DNA of 42,525 bases from an uncultured Eubacteriales bacterium (GTDB lineage Bacteria > Bacillota > Clostridia > Oscillospirales > CAG-272), in NCBI GenBank assembly GCA_934365155.1, contig CAKRMZ010000008.1:1-42525 (forward strand), in the 5' to 3' direction. Each line of letters begins with the position of its first letter. Within the stretch, counting starts at the first letter, position 1. The notes beneath the pieces are model-generated. The model was given only the letters and a program-made list of their open reading frames with translations. It was not told the DNA's origin and ran no database searches. Shown one piece after another: positions 16,212 through 24,997 of the stretch. The position numbers were made by a program, and so were the translations under genes.

Positions 16212-17456
16212 TCACCTGTTCGGTTTTTCAAGATATTTTTTGAATTTCTTAAAGTGATTGAAGCTGTTTGCACTGACGTAGAACAGCCGCATCGGATTCC
16301 AAAGCAAATCCTTAGAATACCAAAGCGACGAACGAAAACGCTTGGCTTGAACCAACTCTTTGGCTTTGGCTACCAAAGCAACATCTTCGGTATAGTCATA
16401 AACGATTTTTTTCGGAATGGCTGCCCAAAAAACAGATTCACCGTTTTGTAAAATATCCTGTTCAAAATGATGTTCAATCAGATCCTGCACCAAAAGTTTT
16501 GCAATATTAAAGCCTTGTGCTGTTACATAATAGTTGCTGCGACCCTGACGCATATTAATTTCAAATACACGCCAAGAATGATCGCGCCGGTCGTATTTAA
16601 TGTCAAAATTGGAAAATCCGCAATAATGAATACTCTCAAGAAATGCAGTCAGTTTTTCGACGATTTCGGGATGCGACTCCGTGATAACCGCTACATGATT
16701 CCCGAGCCCCTTTGGAGTATGCTCTTCCAAAAGGACGTGACCGAGGCAGGACATGCGCACTTTGCCGTTTTGGTCGGAATAACAGGTTAGCACATACATG
16801 CAGTCGTCCTTGCCGGGGATGAAATCCTGAATGATCAATGTTTCGGGATATCCGGCCTGATAAATTTCATCCACGATTTTCTTGGCATCATCTTCGTTTT
16901 TGGCAATATAGACTTTTTTCATATGGTCAAACGGATATTTCCAATAGAGATAACTGACCGAGGGTTTTATAATGATCGGATAGGAAAAGCCTAACGTTTC
17001 ATCGGCAAGACAATTTTCGTCCTTCAGCATATCCGCACTAAAAATAAACGTTTTCGGAAATGTAATACCGTGCATCAAACACAATTCATAAAAATGCTCT
17101 TTGGAAGATAACCGATCCATCAGTTCGGAGTCAATATAAGAAATCAGATATTGCTCCTGCAATTCTTCGCGATGATCGATAATCATTTTGACATAATCAT
17201 CAGTACAACCCAATAAAATCAGTTTTTGATCTTTGTGCTCTGCAGCAAAGTTGTGCAATACCCGCAGCACGGTTTCGGCATCGGCAAGATTCGGCTCCGC
17301 ATGGAAATGAATGAAACGGCTGGACTTGATTGCGCTGGTTTCATATTTTCCGAATGCATGGGATTTTATCTGATAGGCTTCATAAAAAGCACGGGCAACA
17401 TGATAGCAGTTAAGATCTGCGCCGAGAATAACCGGCAAAAAATCTGTTTGTTTCAT
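16212..17456 (-). CDS. ATP-grasp D-aspartate ligase (Asl-like) for peptidoglycan cross-bridge
   Basis: 414 residues. ATP-grasp enzyme resembling D-aspartate ligase Asl of enterococci and lactococci, which joins D-Asp through its beta-carboxyl to the epsilon amino group of L-Lys in UDP-MurNAc-pentapeptide. Matching stretches by eye: FLPVILGADLNCYHVARAF at the N-terminus, ISYIDSELMDRLSSKEHFYE near 105-124, YPIIIKPS (ATP-binding lysine), IIQDFIPGKDDCMYVL, CLGHVLLEEHTPKGLGNHV, and the metal-binding FSNFDIKYD ... VFEINMRQGRSNYYVT. Length agrees with Asl (about 420). GAAGG lies 8 bases before ATG. It is flanked by an asparagine synthase and an aspartate racemase, the two activities that would amidate and supply D-Asp. 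The acceptor has not been shown here. Confidence 0.88.
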   Translation of the reverse strand: MKQTDFLPVILGADLNCYHVARAFYEAYQIKSHAFGKYETSAIKSSRFIHFHAEPNLADAETVLRVLHNFAAEHKDQKLILLGCTDDYVKMIIDHREELQEQYLISYIDSELMDRLSSKEHFYELCLMHGITFPKTFIFSADMLKDENCLADETLGFSYPIIIKPSVSYLYWKYPFDHMKKVYIAKNEDDAKKIVDEIYQAGYPETLIIQDFIPGKDDCMYVLTCYSDQNGKVRMSCLGHVLLEEHTPKGLGNHVAVITESHPEIVEKLTAFLESIHYCGFSNFDIKYDRRDHSWRVFEINMRQGRSNYYVTAQGFNIAKLLVQDLIEHHFEQDILQNGESVFWAAIPKKIVYDYTEDVALVAKAKELVQAKRFRSSLWYSKDLLWNPMRLFYVSANSFNHFKKFKKYLEKPNR

Positions 17457-17488
17457 AAAAAAACCTTCATTTTCATAAATTCATAAAA

Positions 17489-19324
17489 TTATTGCTCATC
17501 GACAAAAAAGCGTTGATACCATACCAAAAATGTAAAAACCGTCCATATTTTGCGGGCGTTGTTTTTTTTCTTGTGAAAATGTTCTTCCAACATATGATTG
17601 ATCGCGTCAACATCGAAAAATTCCGATGTGTACGGAGCGTTGAAATATTTTTTCACCAATGTATAATAACGTTCTTCCCAAAGCCACATGCGGATCGGAA
17701 CCGGGAAGCCCATTTTTTTGCGGAATGCCCAGTTTTGCGGGATTTTTCGGTCGGCTGCATGCCGCAGAATATATTTGGCGCCCTTCTCACATATTTTATA
17801 TTTCTGCGGGATTTTTAATGCAAGTTTCATGACCTCGCGGTCAAGATACGGTACGCGCAGTTCCAACGAATGAGCCATACTCATTTTATCGGCTTTCAGC
17901 AGAATATCGCCGGGAAGCCAAAGTGCAAAGTCGAGAAACTGCTTTTGGGTTACCTCATCCTTGTCGCGAACCTTGGCGTATTCCGCCGATGCAATCTCGG
18001 TTGCGGTGCGAGCACTGCGATAAGACTTTGTTAAAATTTTCTTGGCTTCTTTTTCATGGAATACAAGAGCCTGTCCGAGGAAGTAATCCTCCGGACGTCC
18101 GCTGGAACGCAAAAGGAAACTTTTGCCTTTAAACTCCGGGAGCGGTTTTACGATATCCGCTAAAATATGCCGGAGAAATGCCGGAAGCTTTTTGAATTTT
18201 TTGACTTCGGGAGTATCGCAATACCAATCGTATCCCGCAAAAATTTCATCGGCTCCCTCACCGCTTAAGACTACGGTAACATGTTCCTTTGCAAGCTTTG
18301 CCAAGAAATACAGCGGAACGGAAGAGGGGTTAGACTGCGGTTCGTCCATATGATATTGAATATCCGAAAATGCCTCAAAGCATTCTTCGGGGGAGATGAT
18401 TTTTTTATAGTTTTCGATATGCAAAATGTCGGAAAGTTCACGCGCATCATCGGTTTCGTTGAATTTTTCGGAAGCAAAACCGACAGAGAATGTTTTGCTC
18501 GGCATGAGCTCGGCTGTAATATAGCTGGAATCTACTCCGCCGGATAAAAAAGATCCTACCGGGACATCGCTGATACGATGCGCCTGCACAGAATCACGGA
18601 TCACGGTGCACAAACGGTCCGTATAATTCTCTAAGGTGTCCTCTTCCTCGCAAAAATCAAAGTTGTAATAACGGGTTGTGGTGATTTCGCCGTCTTTCCA
18701 AAGCAGATAGTGCCCCGGAAGAAGTTTGAACGTTCCCTCAAAAAACGTCATTTCGGTAGCGGAATACTGAAATGTAAGATAAGGCAAAAGCGCTTCCCGA
18801 TTGACCGCTTTATGAAAATGAGGATGCTCCAAAAAGCTTTTGATTTCCGAGCCGAAAATCAACTCTCCCTGAGCAGTCTTGGTATAATAAAACGGCTTAA
18901 TCCCGAAAATATCCCTTGCCGCAAAAAGCGATTTCGTTTTAGAATCCCAAATGGCAAAAGCATACATTCCGCGGAGCTTATTGACAAGCTCCGTGCCGTA
19001 TTCTTCATAACCATGGACAATCACTTCCGAGTCGGTTTCCGTATTAAAAATATGGCCACGGGATAATAATTCTTCTCGCAAATCCATGAAGTTGTATATT
19101 TCTCCGTTAAAAACCATCGACAGACTGCGATCTTCACTAAAAAGCGGCTGACAGGCCGCCTCGCTTAAGTCAATAATGCTCAGGCGCCGAAATCCGAGAG
19201 AAATTCCGTCACCGATATAGGACCCGGACATATCCGGACCGCGATGAACAATACGATTCATCATCGCGTTTAAAATTTCTTTTTGCTGTTCAATCTGCCC
19301 TGTAAATCCTGCGAACCCGCACAT
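17489..19324 (-). CDS. Asparagine synthase (glutamine-hydrolysing), candidate AsnH-type D-Asp amidase of the cell wall
   Basis: 611 residues. The class II glutamine amidotransferase domain begins MCGFAGFTG, with Cys2 as nucleophile; FRRLSIIDLSE (45-55), VFNGEIYNF (71-79) and the E-T-D-S-E stretch near 96-100 complete the glutaminase site. The synthetase domain has PP-loop SGGVDSS at 261-267 and LSGEGADEIFAGYDWY. The ATG at 19324 is chosen because processing must expose Cys2, and GGAG lies 6 bases upstream. In Lactococcus an asparagine-synthase homologue, AsnH, amidates the D-Asp cross-bridge; the operon here (AsnB-like, Asl-like, racemase, MurE) suggests the same role. Ordinary L-asparagine synthesis is the alternative. 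It is the first gene of the minus-strand operon, 32 bases before the ligase gene. Confidence 0.85.
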   Translation of the reverse strand: MCGFAGFTGQIEQQKEILNAMMNRIVHRGPDMSGSYIGDGISLGFRRLSIIDLSEAACQPLFSEDRSLSMVFNGEIYNFMDLREELLSRGHIFNTETDSEVIVHGYEEYGTELVNKLRGMYAFAIWDSKTKSLFAARDIFGIKPFYYTKTAQGELIFGSEIKSFLEHPHFHKAVNREALLPYLTFQYSATEMTFFEGTFKLLPGHYLLWKDGEITTTRYYNFDFCEEEDTLENYTDRLCTVIRDSVQAHRISDVPVGSFLSGGVDSSYITAELMPSKTFSVGFASEKFNETDDARELSDILHIENYKKIISPEECFEAFSDIQYHMDEPQSNPSSVPLYFLAKLAKEHVTVVLSGEGADEIFAGYDWYCDTPEVKKFKKLPAFLRHILADIVKPLPEFKGKSFLLRSSGRPEDYFLGQALVFHEKEAKKILTKSYRSARTATEIASAEYAKVRDKDEVTQKQFLDFALWLPGDILLKADKMSMAHSLELRVPYLDREVMKLALKIPQKYKICEKGAKYILRHAADRKIPQNWAFRKKMGFPVPIRMWLWEERYYTLVKKYFNAPYTSEFFDVDAINHMLEEHFHKKKNNARKIWTVFTFLVWYQRFFVDEQ

Positions 19325-19468
19325 AAAAATCTCCAAATAAGTTTTTTACATTTAGTATTTAATACAGACAGTATATCACAAATTCCATACGAAATAAAGA
19401 AGAAGAGTAAAAAAATATTAAAAAACCGTTTAAAAACTGTTTTTAATAAGTCCTTTGTCGCTTCCGGG

Positions 19469-19497
19469 TTGAAAAAAACAAAAACATGCGGTATAAT
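19469..19497 (+). promoter_or_regulatory. Sigma-A promoter for the GNAT and phosphatase genes
   Basis: TTGAAA (19469-19474), 17 bases, TATAAT (19492-19497), 67 bases before the acetyltransferase gene. The opposite-facing asn operon promoter is less clear; a TATACT-like -10 lies near 19368. Confidence 0.65.
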
Positions 19498-19563
19498 CGA
19501 GAAAAAGCAAATTTTCATTAAAAAACGAGACTCAAAAATCAAGATGTTTTTACGGAGGATTTG

Positions 19564-20022
19564 ATGATCCATATTCGAACCATGACAGCACAGGATTTTC
19601 CCAAGGCAGATCATATGCTTGCAAAACTTCATGACATCCATAGAAAAAGGCGTTCGGACATGTTTTCCGGCAAGCATCCGTACTGTCGCGAGGAGTATCT
19701 GCAGATGCTTTCGGACCCGGGACATATTATGCTGATTGCGGAAATGGATGAAAAGGCTGTCGGAATCTGCTTTGTTACCGTTTATTCCCGCAGCGGAACC
19801 ACCGACCGACCGCGCGCATATATGGATGTTCTTTTCGTGGAACCGTCCATGCGCCGATGCGGCGTTGCCAAAAGTCTTTTTTCCGAAGCGGAAAAAAGAA
19901 GTATTCAGGCGGGAGCGCACCGTTTGGATTTATCCGTATGGTCCTTTAACGAGGAAGCACTTTCGTTTTATCGCTCGATGGGAATGACAGAACAACGTTT
20001 TATTTTAGAGAAAAATCTTTAA
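19564..20022 (+). CDS. GNAT-family N-acetyltransferase
   Basis: 152 residues, one GNAT domain. Acetyl-CoA binding is indicated by YMDVLFVEPSMRRCGVAKSLFSEAEKRS (motif A, with the R-R-C-G-V-A loop), and motif B by LDLSVWSFNEEALSFYRSMGMTE near the C-terminus. The substrate cannot be told; the family acts on small amines, antibiotics or protein N-termini. The ATG at 19564 follows GGAGG by 5-6 bases. It is 28 bases before the phosphatase gene and probably shares its transcript. Confidence 0.9.
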   Translation: MIHIRTMTAQDFPKADHMLAKLHDIHRKRRSDMFSGKHPYCREEYLQMLSDPGHIMLIAEMDEKAVGICFVTVYSRSGTTDRPRAYMDVLFVEPSMRRCGVAKSLFSEAEKRSIQAGAHRLDLSVWSFNEEALSFYRSMGMTEQRFILEKNL

Positions 20023-20050
20023 GTAAATACTTTAATCCAGAGGAATAAAA

Positions 20051-20713
20051 ATGAACTACAAACTGGCAATTTTTGATTTGGACGGAACACTTTTGGATAC
20101 ATTAGAGGATTTGGAGCAAAGTTTAAATGCGGCTTTGCTTCAAAATGCATTGCCGCCTCGGACATTAGAGGAGGTGCGGCGATTTGTGGGAAACGGAATC
20201 CGAAAGTTGGTAGAACGCGGAGTGCCGAGCGGAACCGATAAAACCGTAACAGATAAGGTTTATAACGATTTTTGTATATATTACGCAAAGCACAATGCAG
20301 ATTACACCTATATATACCGCGGCATACCGGAACTTTTAGATGAGCTGAAAAAAAACGGATGCCGATTGGCGGTGGTATCCAACAAAGCGGACAATGCCGT
20401 GCAGGCATTATGCAACCGTTTTTTTAAAGGAATATTTGATATGGTAATCGGCGCTAAGGATGGGATCCCGAAAAAGCCCGCACCGGACAGCGTGTTTGAA
20501 ATACTGAAAGCGCTCCGAGTCCAAAAAGAAGAAGCCGTATATATCGGAGATTCCGAGGTGGATATTGAAACAGCCGAAAATGCCGGGCTTCGATCCGTTA
20601 TTGTGGATTGGGGATTTCGCGATCGGGCGGTTTTGGTTGCCCGCGGAGCCGATCGTCTGGTATCTTCCTGTACGGAATTAAAAGCCGAAATTTTAAAACC
20701 GAGAACTTTTTAA
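20051..20713 (+). CDS. HAD-superfamily phosphatase, phosphoglycolate-phosphatase-like
   Basis: 220 residues. Motif I DLDGTLLDT with nucleophile Asp9 and Asp11; motif II VVSNKAD; motif III lysine in KKPAPDSVFEIL; motif IV YIGDSEVDIETAENAG. The cap (about residues 15-80) is the helical C1 type of the Gph/PGP subfamily. Likely hydrolyses phosphoglycolate or another small phosphoester; the subfamily is promiscuous, so a gph name is not given. AGAGGA precedes the ATG by 6 bases. It ends at a terminator shared with the convergent yjbQ gene. Confidence 0.9.
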   Translation: MNYKLAIFDLDGTLLDTLEDLEQSLNAALLQNALPPRTLEEVRRFVGNGIRKLVERGVPSGTDKTVTDKVYNDFCIYYAKHNADYTYIYRGIPELLDELKKNGCRLAVVSNKADNAVQALCNRFFKGIFDMVIGAKDGIPKKPAPDSVFEILKALRVQKEEAVYIGDSEVDIETAENAGLRSVIVDWGFRDRAVLVARGADRLVSSCTELKAEILKPRTF

Positions 20714-20765
20714 TTTGATTGAATTGAATAGAAACCAATAAAAAACCGAAAGACATCTTAAAACA

Positions 20766-20800
20766 AAAACAGAGGGACGGCAACCCGTTCCCTCTGTTTT
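20766..20800. terminator. Bidirectional terminator between phosphatase and yjbQ genes
   Basis: Stem AAAACAGAGGGA/TCCCTCTGTTTT with a CGG/CCG inner pairing and one bulged T. A- and T-rich flanks serve both converging genes. Confidence 0.82.
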
Positions 20801-20813
20801 ATTTTGATATTGC

Positions 20814-21437
20814 TTAGCGGTTTTTCAATTGGAAGTCAAATTCTTCCATGTAAGCCTTTTCTTTGTCAGTGAATTTACGCAAAGTGTTCAGCGTTTCTCC
20901 GCCGTGGAACTTGCGGTCTCCAACATCTTCTGTCGTTCCCATAACGGTAACGTTCAACTGACGATGACGAGCACGAACATGGTCCCAGTCGATGAAATAA
21001 ACATGTGCAAATTCACCGCCGTCTAATTTGCCGTCCTTTATGGTCATGGTCTCGCTGCGGCCGAAGAAAACAGAACGGAGGTGACCGTCTGTGTTGTAGC
21101 TTGTATAGTTGCCGGGCTCATCAACATAGCGGCCGAACTGTGCGTGGATCGGACCGGGATGACGATATTGTCCCTCTTCTGCAAAATCGGGAATCATTTT
21201 GCGCATAATGTCCAAAAGGTCGTGCTGCAAATATTCCAAATCAAAACTGTCAATGTCATGAGAGCATTCCTGAATCATGACTGAGCAAGTGGTATGATGC
21301 GATGCGATGCAAACAGTACCGTTTTTAACGCCGGATTCAGCAACAATTTCCATTACCTCTTTGGAAACGTCGTGGAAAGTGGGGATCCAGCCGCGAGACT
21401 GCAGTTCGAGTTCTTTTTGATATACTTTGAATTCCAT
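20814..21437 (-). CDS. yjbQ: YjbQ/UPF0047 family protein, long copy
   Basis: 207 residues. Beta-barrel UPF0047 protein: ASHHTTCSVMIQE (about 54-66) is the conserved His-His-Thr-Thr-Cys motif, then HPGP, NTDGHLRSVFFGRSETMTIKDG and GEFAHVYFIDWDHVRARHRQL. Family members have weak thiamine-phosphate synthase activity in E. coli; the physiological role is unclear. This copy is longer than the usual 130-165 residues because of a C-terminal extension of about 40 residues (TEDVGDRKFHGGET ... FQLKNR) and an insert near FGRYVDEPGNYT. The ATG at 21437 has GGAGG 8-9 bases before it. A second, shorter copy lies at 32511-33005. Preceded by its own promoter and a GTCTGA/TCAGAC palindrome in the leader. Confidence 0.9.
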   Translation of the reverse strand: MEFKVYQKELELQSRGWIPTFHDVSKEVMEIVAESGVKNGTVCIASHHTTCSVMIQECSHDIDSFDLEYLQHDLLDIMRKMIPDFAEEGQYRHPGPIHAQFGRYVDEPGNYTSYNTDGHLRSVFFGRSETMTIKDGKLDGGEFAHVYFIDWDHVRARHRQLNVTVMGTTEDVGDRKFHGGETLNTLRKFTDKEKAYMEEFDFQLKNR

Positions 21438-21464
21438 AGTATATGCCTCCGTAAAGTAAGATAA

Positions 21465-21478
21465 GTCTGATTTCAGAC
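21465..21478. promoter_or_regulatory. 6-2-6 palindrome in the yjbQ leader
   Basis: GTCTGA-TT-TCAGAC lies about 20 bases downstream of the -10 of the yjbQ promoter and 28 bases upstream of the start codon. The symmetry suits a repressor site or a short hairpin. No partner regulator is apparent. Confidence 0.4.
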
Positions 21479-21497
21479 ATTTTGCCTGTACTATTTC

Positions 21498-21526
21498 AGT
21501 ATAAGTTTTATTTGGACAAAAGTCAA
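21498..21526 (-). promoter_or_regulatory. Sigma-A promoter of yjbQ (long copy)
   Basis: Minus strand TTGACT (21521-21526), 17 bases, TATACT (21498-21503). Confidence 0.7.
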
Positions 21527-21589
21527 TAATAAATTTCATTTATTTCACCGAAACCGTCCGACAACCGTCGGTACCGGAGCAAAGTATTA

Positions 21590-21618
21590 TTGACAGAATA
21601 TGACTAAAATGTTACAAT
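21590..21618 (+). promoter_or_regulatory. Sigma-A promoter of the RsgI-domain lipoprotein gene
   Basis: TTGACA (21590-21595), 17 bases, TACAAT (21613-21618). The leader to the gene at 21756 is about 130 bases and no hairpin stands out in it. Confidence 0.7.
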
Positions 21619-21755
21619 AATATTATTGCAATAAAGTTTTCATCAAGATTTACTGACAACCATTTCTCAGCAAAAGCATTGATATCATCGCATTGGTTGT
21701 GTCTTAATACACTTTAAGCAAAACCCTATATTTATCTATAATAAGGAGCACTGTT

Positions 21756-22826
21756 ATGAAAAAAATATTATCGATAATGATGGTACTTTCACTGATGATG
21801 GTATTATCTTCATGCGGAAAGGGCAATTCCCCTTCCCCGAATCCGGATTCAGAAAGCAAAACGGAAGAGTTCACCGTTCCGAAGGAATATTCCTCCGTAC
21901 TGATGGTCACGATCAACCCACAATTCAGATTATACTTGGACGGGAATGAAAATGTCTTGGCGGTAGAAGCGGTCAATGAAGATGCAAAATCCATTGCGAA
22001 CAGCATCGCTTTGGAAGATAAAAAAGTGGAAGCCGTCATTGAATCGATTATTACGGAATCCAATAAAAACGGATTTGTAAAAGCCGATGCGACAGTAAGC
22101 TTTGAGCTCGTTGAAAGCAAGCTGGAAGAACAAGCCAAAACAGACATTCTTTCTAAAATCAAAAAAACCGCCGACGATACGGCCGACAAATTAAAAATTG
22201 AAATAAATGTCAGTATCAATGAGCCGAAAATAGGCACTGACACCGAATCATCCGACAGCACGGTTTCTTCCGAGCCCATTCATACCCACAGCTTTTCCGA
22301 CGCAACCTGCACCCAGCCCAAAACATGCTCTTGCGGCGCGACCGACGGAAATGCATTGGGACATAACTTTGAAAACGGCACATGCACACGCTGCGGGGAA
22401 AAGGATCCAAACTATAAGCTGACATCGATTTTTAATAAAAACGGAAAATGGACATCAAAATCTCTGTTAGGAACCGAGTTGTACTCTGTATCCATCACCC
22501 TAAACAAACCCGGTGAATATTACATGGGAGCGGCAATCGGAGATTTACTCAGCACCCTGCCCTCCGAAATGCAAAACGATCCGAACATCAAAAACAATTG
22601 CGAAGAATACAACGGTCAATTTTATTTTTACGGAAAGGGCGACGGAAGTCCTTTGCAATCGGTGACCGAAGAAGATCATATTATCACGATTTCAGATGAT
22701 TCCGGAGAAAAGCTTGTTTTTACCCGAATTGATGAAAACACCCTAAAGTGCAGCTCTGCCCCGAATGCGTTTGCCGGCATGGAAGGCATATCGGTCGGAT
22801 CCGTGTTCACTTTTGTGAATGAATAA
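21756..22826 (+). CDS. Lipoprotein with RsgI-like domain and Cys-rich surface repeat
   Basis: 356 residues. Signal peptide with lipobox LSSC, lipidation at C20, then a Ser/Pro/Asp-rich spacer. Residues about 45-150 resemble the RsgI middle domain seen in anti-sigma factors (SSVLMVTINPQFRLYLDGNENVLAVEAVNEDAKS), but there is no N-terminal anti-sigma domain and no transmembrane helix beyond the signal. A module of about 40 residues near 175-215 has paired cysteines (CTQPKTCSCGATDGNALGHN, then CTRCGEKDP), a repeat common in clostridial surface proteins and probably metal binding. The C-terminal 140 residues are an unrecognised domain with a FNKNGKWTSKS start. AAGGAG lies upstream of ATG. Function unknown; exposed on the outer membrane face. 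Confidence 0.82.
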   Translation: MKKILSIMMVLSLMMVLSSCGKGNSPSPNPDSESKTEEFTVPKEYSSVLMVTINPQFRLYLDGNENVLAVEAVNEDAKSIANSIALEDKKVEAVIESIITESNKNGFVKADATVSFELVESKLEEQAKTDILSKIKKTADDTADKLKIEINVSINEPKIGTDTESSDSTVSSEPIHTHSFSDATCTQPKTCSCGATDGNALGHNFENGTCTRCGEKDPNYKLTSIFNKNGKWTSKSLLGTELYSVSITLNKPGEYYMGAAIGDLLSTLPSEMQNDPNIKNNCEEYNGQFYFYGKGDGSPLQSVTEEDHIITISDDSGEKLVFTRIDENTLKCSSAPNAFAGMEGISVGSVFTFVNE

Positions 22827-22857
22827 CAGTTGCGCGAATTCGCAAAAGAGGCATTAT

Positions 22858-23124
22858 ATGAACAAGAAACTAACCGTTATGAACAAGTTTGGCGAATCCG
22901 TTTATTGCATTCTCTCCGATTGCGAAGCTCTTGAAACGCAAATGATGGAAGTGCTGAACCTGAAACCCGGGCAAGGTTTTTCCGTTAGCTTTTTAAAAGA
23001 GTTTGTTGAAGTAAACGATTATTATTCCAATGAAACGGTTGGCTCATTTCAAATTTTATCCTTCGTCGACACCGATGAAACCGTGGATTTAAACTGGAAA
23101 AAATCCGAGCAAAAAATGCCGTAA
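22858..23124 (+). CDS. Small protein of unknown function
   Basis: 88 residues, no signal or membrane segment. The ATG at 22858 has AGAGG six bases upstream; an earlier in-frame ATG at 22819 lacks a site and overlaps the previous gene. The sequence (MNKFGESVYCILSDCEALET ... SFQILSFVDTDETVDLNWKK) is acidic and predicted soluble. It lies 31 bases after the lipoprotein gene and precedes the terminator, so the two form a small operon. No family recognised. Confidence 0.6.
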   Translation: MNKKLTVMNKFGESVYCILSDCEALETQMMEVLNLKPGQGFSVSFLKEFVEVNDYYSNETVGSFQILSFVDTDETVDLNWKKSEQKMP

Positions 23125-23156
23125 AAGCTTAAGGACAATAACTTACCATATTGCAA

Positions 23157-23210
23157 AAAAAAGAATCACCGAAGCCCGTCGATGACAGACGGGGCTTCGG
23201 TGATTCTTTT
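23157..23210. terminator. Bidirectional terminator, long GC-rich stem
   Basis: About 20 base pairs: AAAAGAATCACCGAAGCCC and GTC pair with GACGGGGCTTCGGTGATTC, with a short GATGACA-type loop and T/A flanks. Separates two convergent genes. Confidence 0.85.
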
Positions 23211-23228
23211 GCTGTATTCACATATTTT

Positions 23229-24965
23229 TTATTCCACTACGGGCGGAATAAAGTTTTCAATGGCATTGCGTAACTTCGGGTGTCGGATAACAAAGTGGAT
23301 GGCCGGCGCTTTGCCCTTGGATACCATAACCCACTGCCCTTCATGGATCAAAATTTGCAAATTGCGGAAAGCATGAGACGTCCCCTGCTTTACCGTGTAA
23401 TTCGGGTTTTGCTCCGCAAAGGCTTTGGTTTCGTTCAGATGCTTTGCATATTCCTCTTCGCTGTACGAAATGTCAGTCTCACAGAATACGCCCGAAAGCT
23501 CAAGCACGGGCGGATTCTCCTTGAATTCCTCCGGTGTAACCATCGGTATCTCATCCTCAATGGTTTCCGTCTCAAGGATAGACATAACTCGCTGTCTCTG
23601 TGTTATGGCGTGTTTTCGGATGGCTTCTTTCTGCTTTTCATCCATGCCATGCCGTGTGAGCATATGCTCCAAAAGCTCATCACTTACGGTATACAGCGGC
23701 AATGTGGAAAGAATACTGCGTCGACCGCCGATCTTTCCGGTGTCGGCAAGAAGAAAGGTGTTCAGTTCCGTTTCGCGTTCACTGCGATATATCTCCATCA
23801 ACGGATAAGAGCTGGCAAGCATCTCGTCGGCTCGCTTCCGATAATATTCCAACTCACGCTTTGACTTGGTAAGATAATACTTGCCATCAGCGTGATACCC
23901 TGCAATCGCCTCTCCCGAAAGCGCAGCAGCACCGGATACCTTCAAAAAATGCAAGAAAATGTTATTCTGTGTGTTTTTGAAGTAGTAGGGCGAAATCTGC
24001 CCCGTCATATACATCGGGATCCAGCTTTCAAGGCCGAGCATCATCTCGTCAAAGGATCGGTCCAAGTTATGGATCTGGTTAAGATGCAGGCCCTTTTTCA
24101 GCATCATCGCCATGCCGAACATCCATTTTTTCGGAAAATCCGGATCCTTTGCCATTTCCTTCAGCGGCATATCGCTGTACATGGTTACCGGGGCCATCGA
24201 TTTCGAAAGAACGGTTGCTTTTAGAAAATCAAGCTCGCTTTCCATCATCTCCGCTATACCGAAATAGGTTTTGGATAACGGGAGCTGAAACGGCATGGTC
24301 GGCACTTTGAGTTCATCAAAACGAATCACCTTAATATATTCGTTTAGGTCAAACGCATCCAGTTTACTCAGAAACTTCGATACACTGTCGTTTCCGGCTT
24401 CCTGCAGCGGCTGTTCCAACAGCCAGCTTTTAATCTTTGAGTAGCGTACCGACAGATCATAGATTGTATCGGCTTCACAGCCGACCAGTTCTGCAATGAC
24501 GGAAATCTCCGACGCCGCGCTCATTTCCTTGGACACAAACGAAGCAATGGCGGAAGCAAACTGTTCGGGGTCGCCCGGCTTTCTTGTGCCGTTGCGGATG
24601 CGGAAAATTGCGGAGGGGTCATAGCTTGTATATTGGCACAGGCGAGTCAGATTGACATTGAGTGTTGCGATCAGCGTGTTAAAATTTTTCCGCAACGCTT
24701 CTTTATCGGTCGTAATAAAATCCTCGCAGGCCATAAACGATTCTTTTACGGTATCGACCGTGATGTCCGTTATTCCTTTTTGTGCGGAAATTTCGGCAAT
24801 GGCGCTGCACAGTCCTTCAAAAGGCTTCGTCCCAAACTTCGGCACACGCTCACCGTTTCTGTATCGACTGAATGATGCTTCGGAAATGCCGGATAAATTG
24901 CAGATATCCCTTGCCGAACTGGATAATTTCTCAATATACTCACTTATTTTTTCGCAAAATCTCAT
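23229..24965 (-). CDS. Double-HTH regulator-like protein with long C-terminal region
   Basis: 578 residues. Two XRE-type helix-turn-helix segments sit in the N-terminal quarter: residues about 18-46 (ARDICNLSGISEASFSRYRN) and about 106-133 (LTRLCQYTSYDPSAIFRIRN). Each ends in a R-x-R-N-G motif followed by a Pro, like two copies of one unit. The following 440 residues are helical, without Walker motifs or membrane spans, and match no family I know; similar long single-protein regulators occur in gut Clostridia. The ATG at 24965 is preferred because GGAG lies 8 bases upstream. It is transcribed away from a lipoprotein-lipoprotein-zinc-ribbon gene set, with the intergenic region holding a 22-base element repeated once more at 28359. 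Likely a DNA-binding sensor controlling its neighbours; this is inference. Confidence 0.7.
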   Translation of the reverse strand: MRFCEKISEYIEKLSSSARDICNLSGISEASFSRYRNGERVPKFGTKPFEGLCSAIAEISAQKGITDITVDTVKESFMACEDFITTDKEALRKNFNTLIATLNVNLTRLCQYTSYDPSAIFRIRNGTRKPGDPEQFASAIASFVSKEMSAASEISVIAELVGCEADTIYDLSVRYSKIKSWLLEQPLQEAGNDSVSKFLSKLDAFDLNEYIKVIRFDELKVPTMPFQLPLSKTYFGIAEMMESELDFLKATVLSKSMAPVTMYSDMPLKEMAKDPDFPKKWMFGMAMMLKKGLHLNQIHNLDRSFDEMMLGLESWIPMYMTGQISPYYFKNTQNNIFLHFLKVSGAAALSGEAIAGYHADGKYYLTKSKRELEYYRKRADEMLASSYPLMEIYRSERETELNTFLLADTGKIGGRRSILSTLPLYTVSDELLEHMLTRHGMDEKQKEAIRKHAITQRQRVMSILETETIEDEIPMVTPEEFKENPPVLELSGVFCETDISYSEEEYAKHLNETKAFAEQNPNYTVKQGTSHAFRNLQILIHEGQWVMVSKGKAPAIHFVIRHPKLRNAIENFIPPVVE

Positions 24966-24997
24966 AAATTCTACTCCGATACCGTTCATTTAAACAT

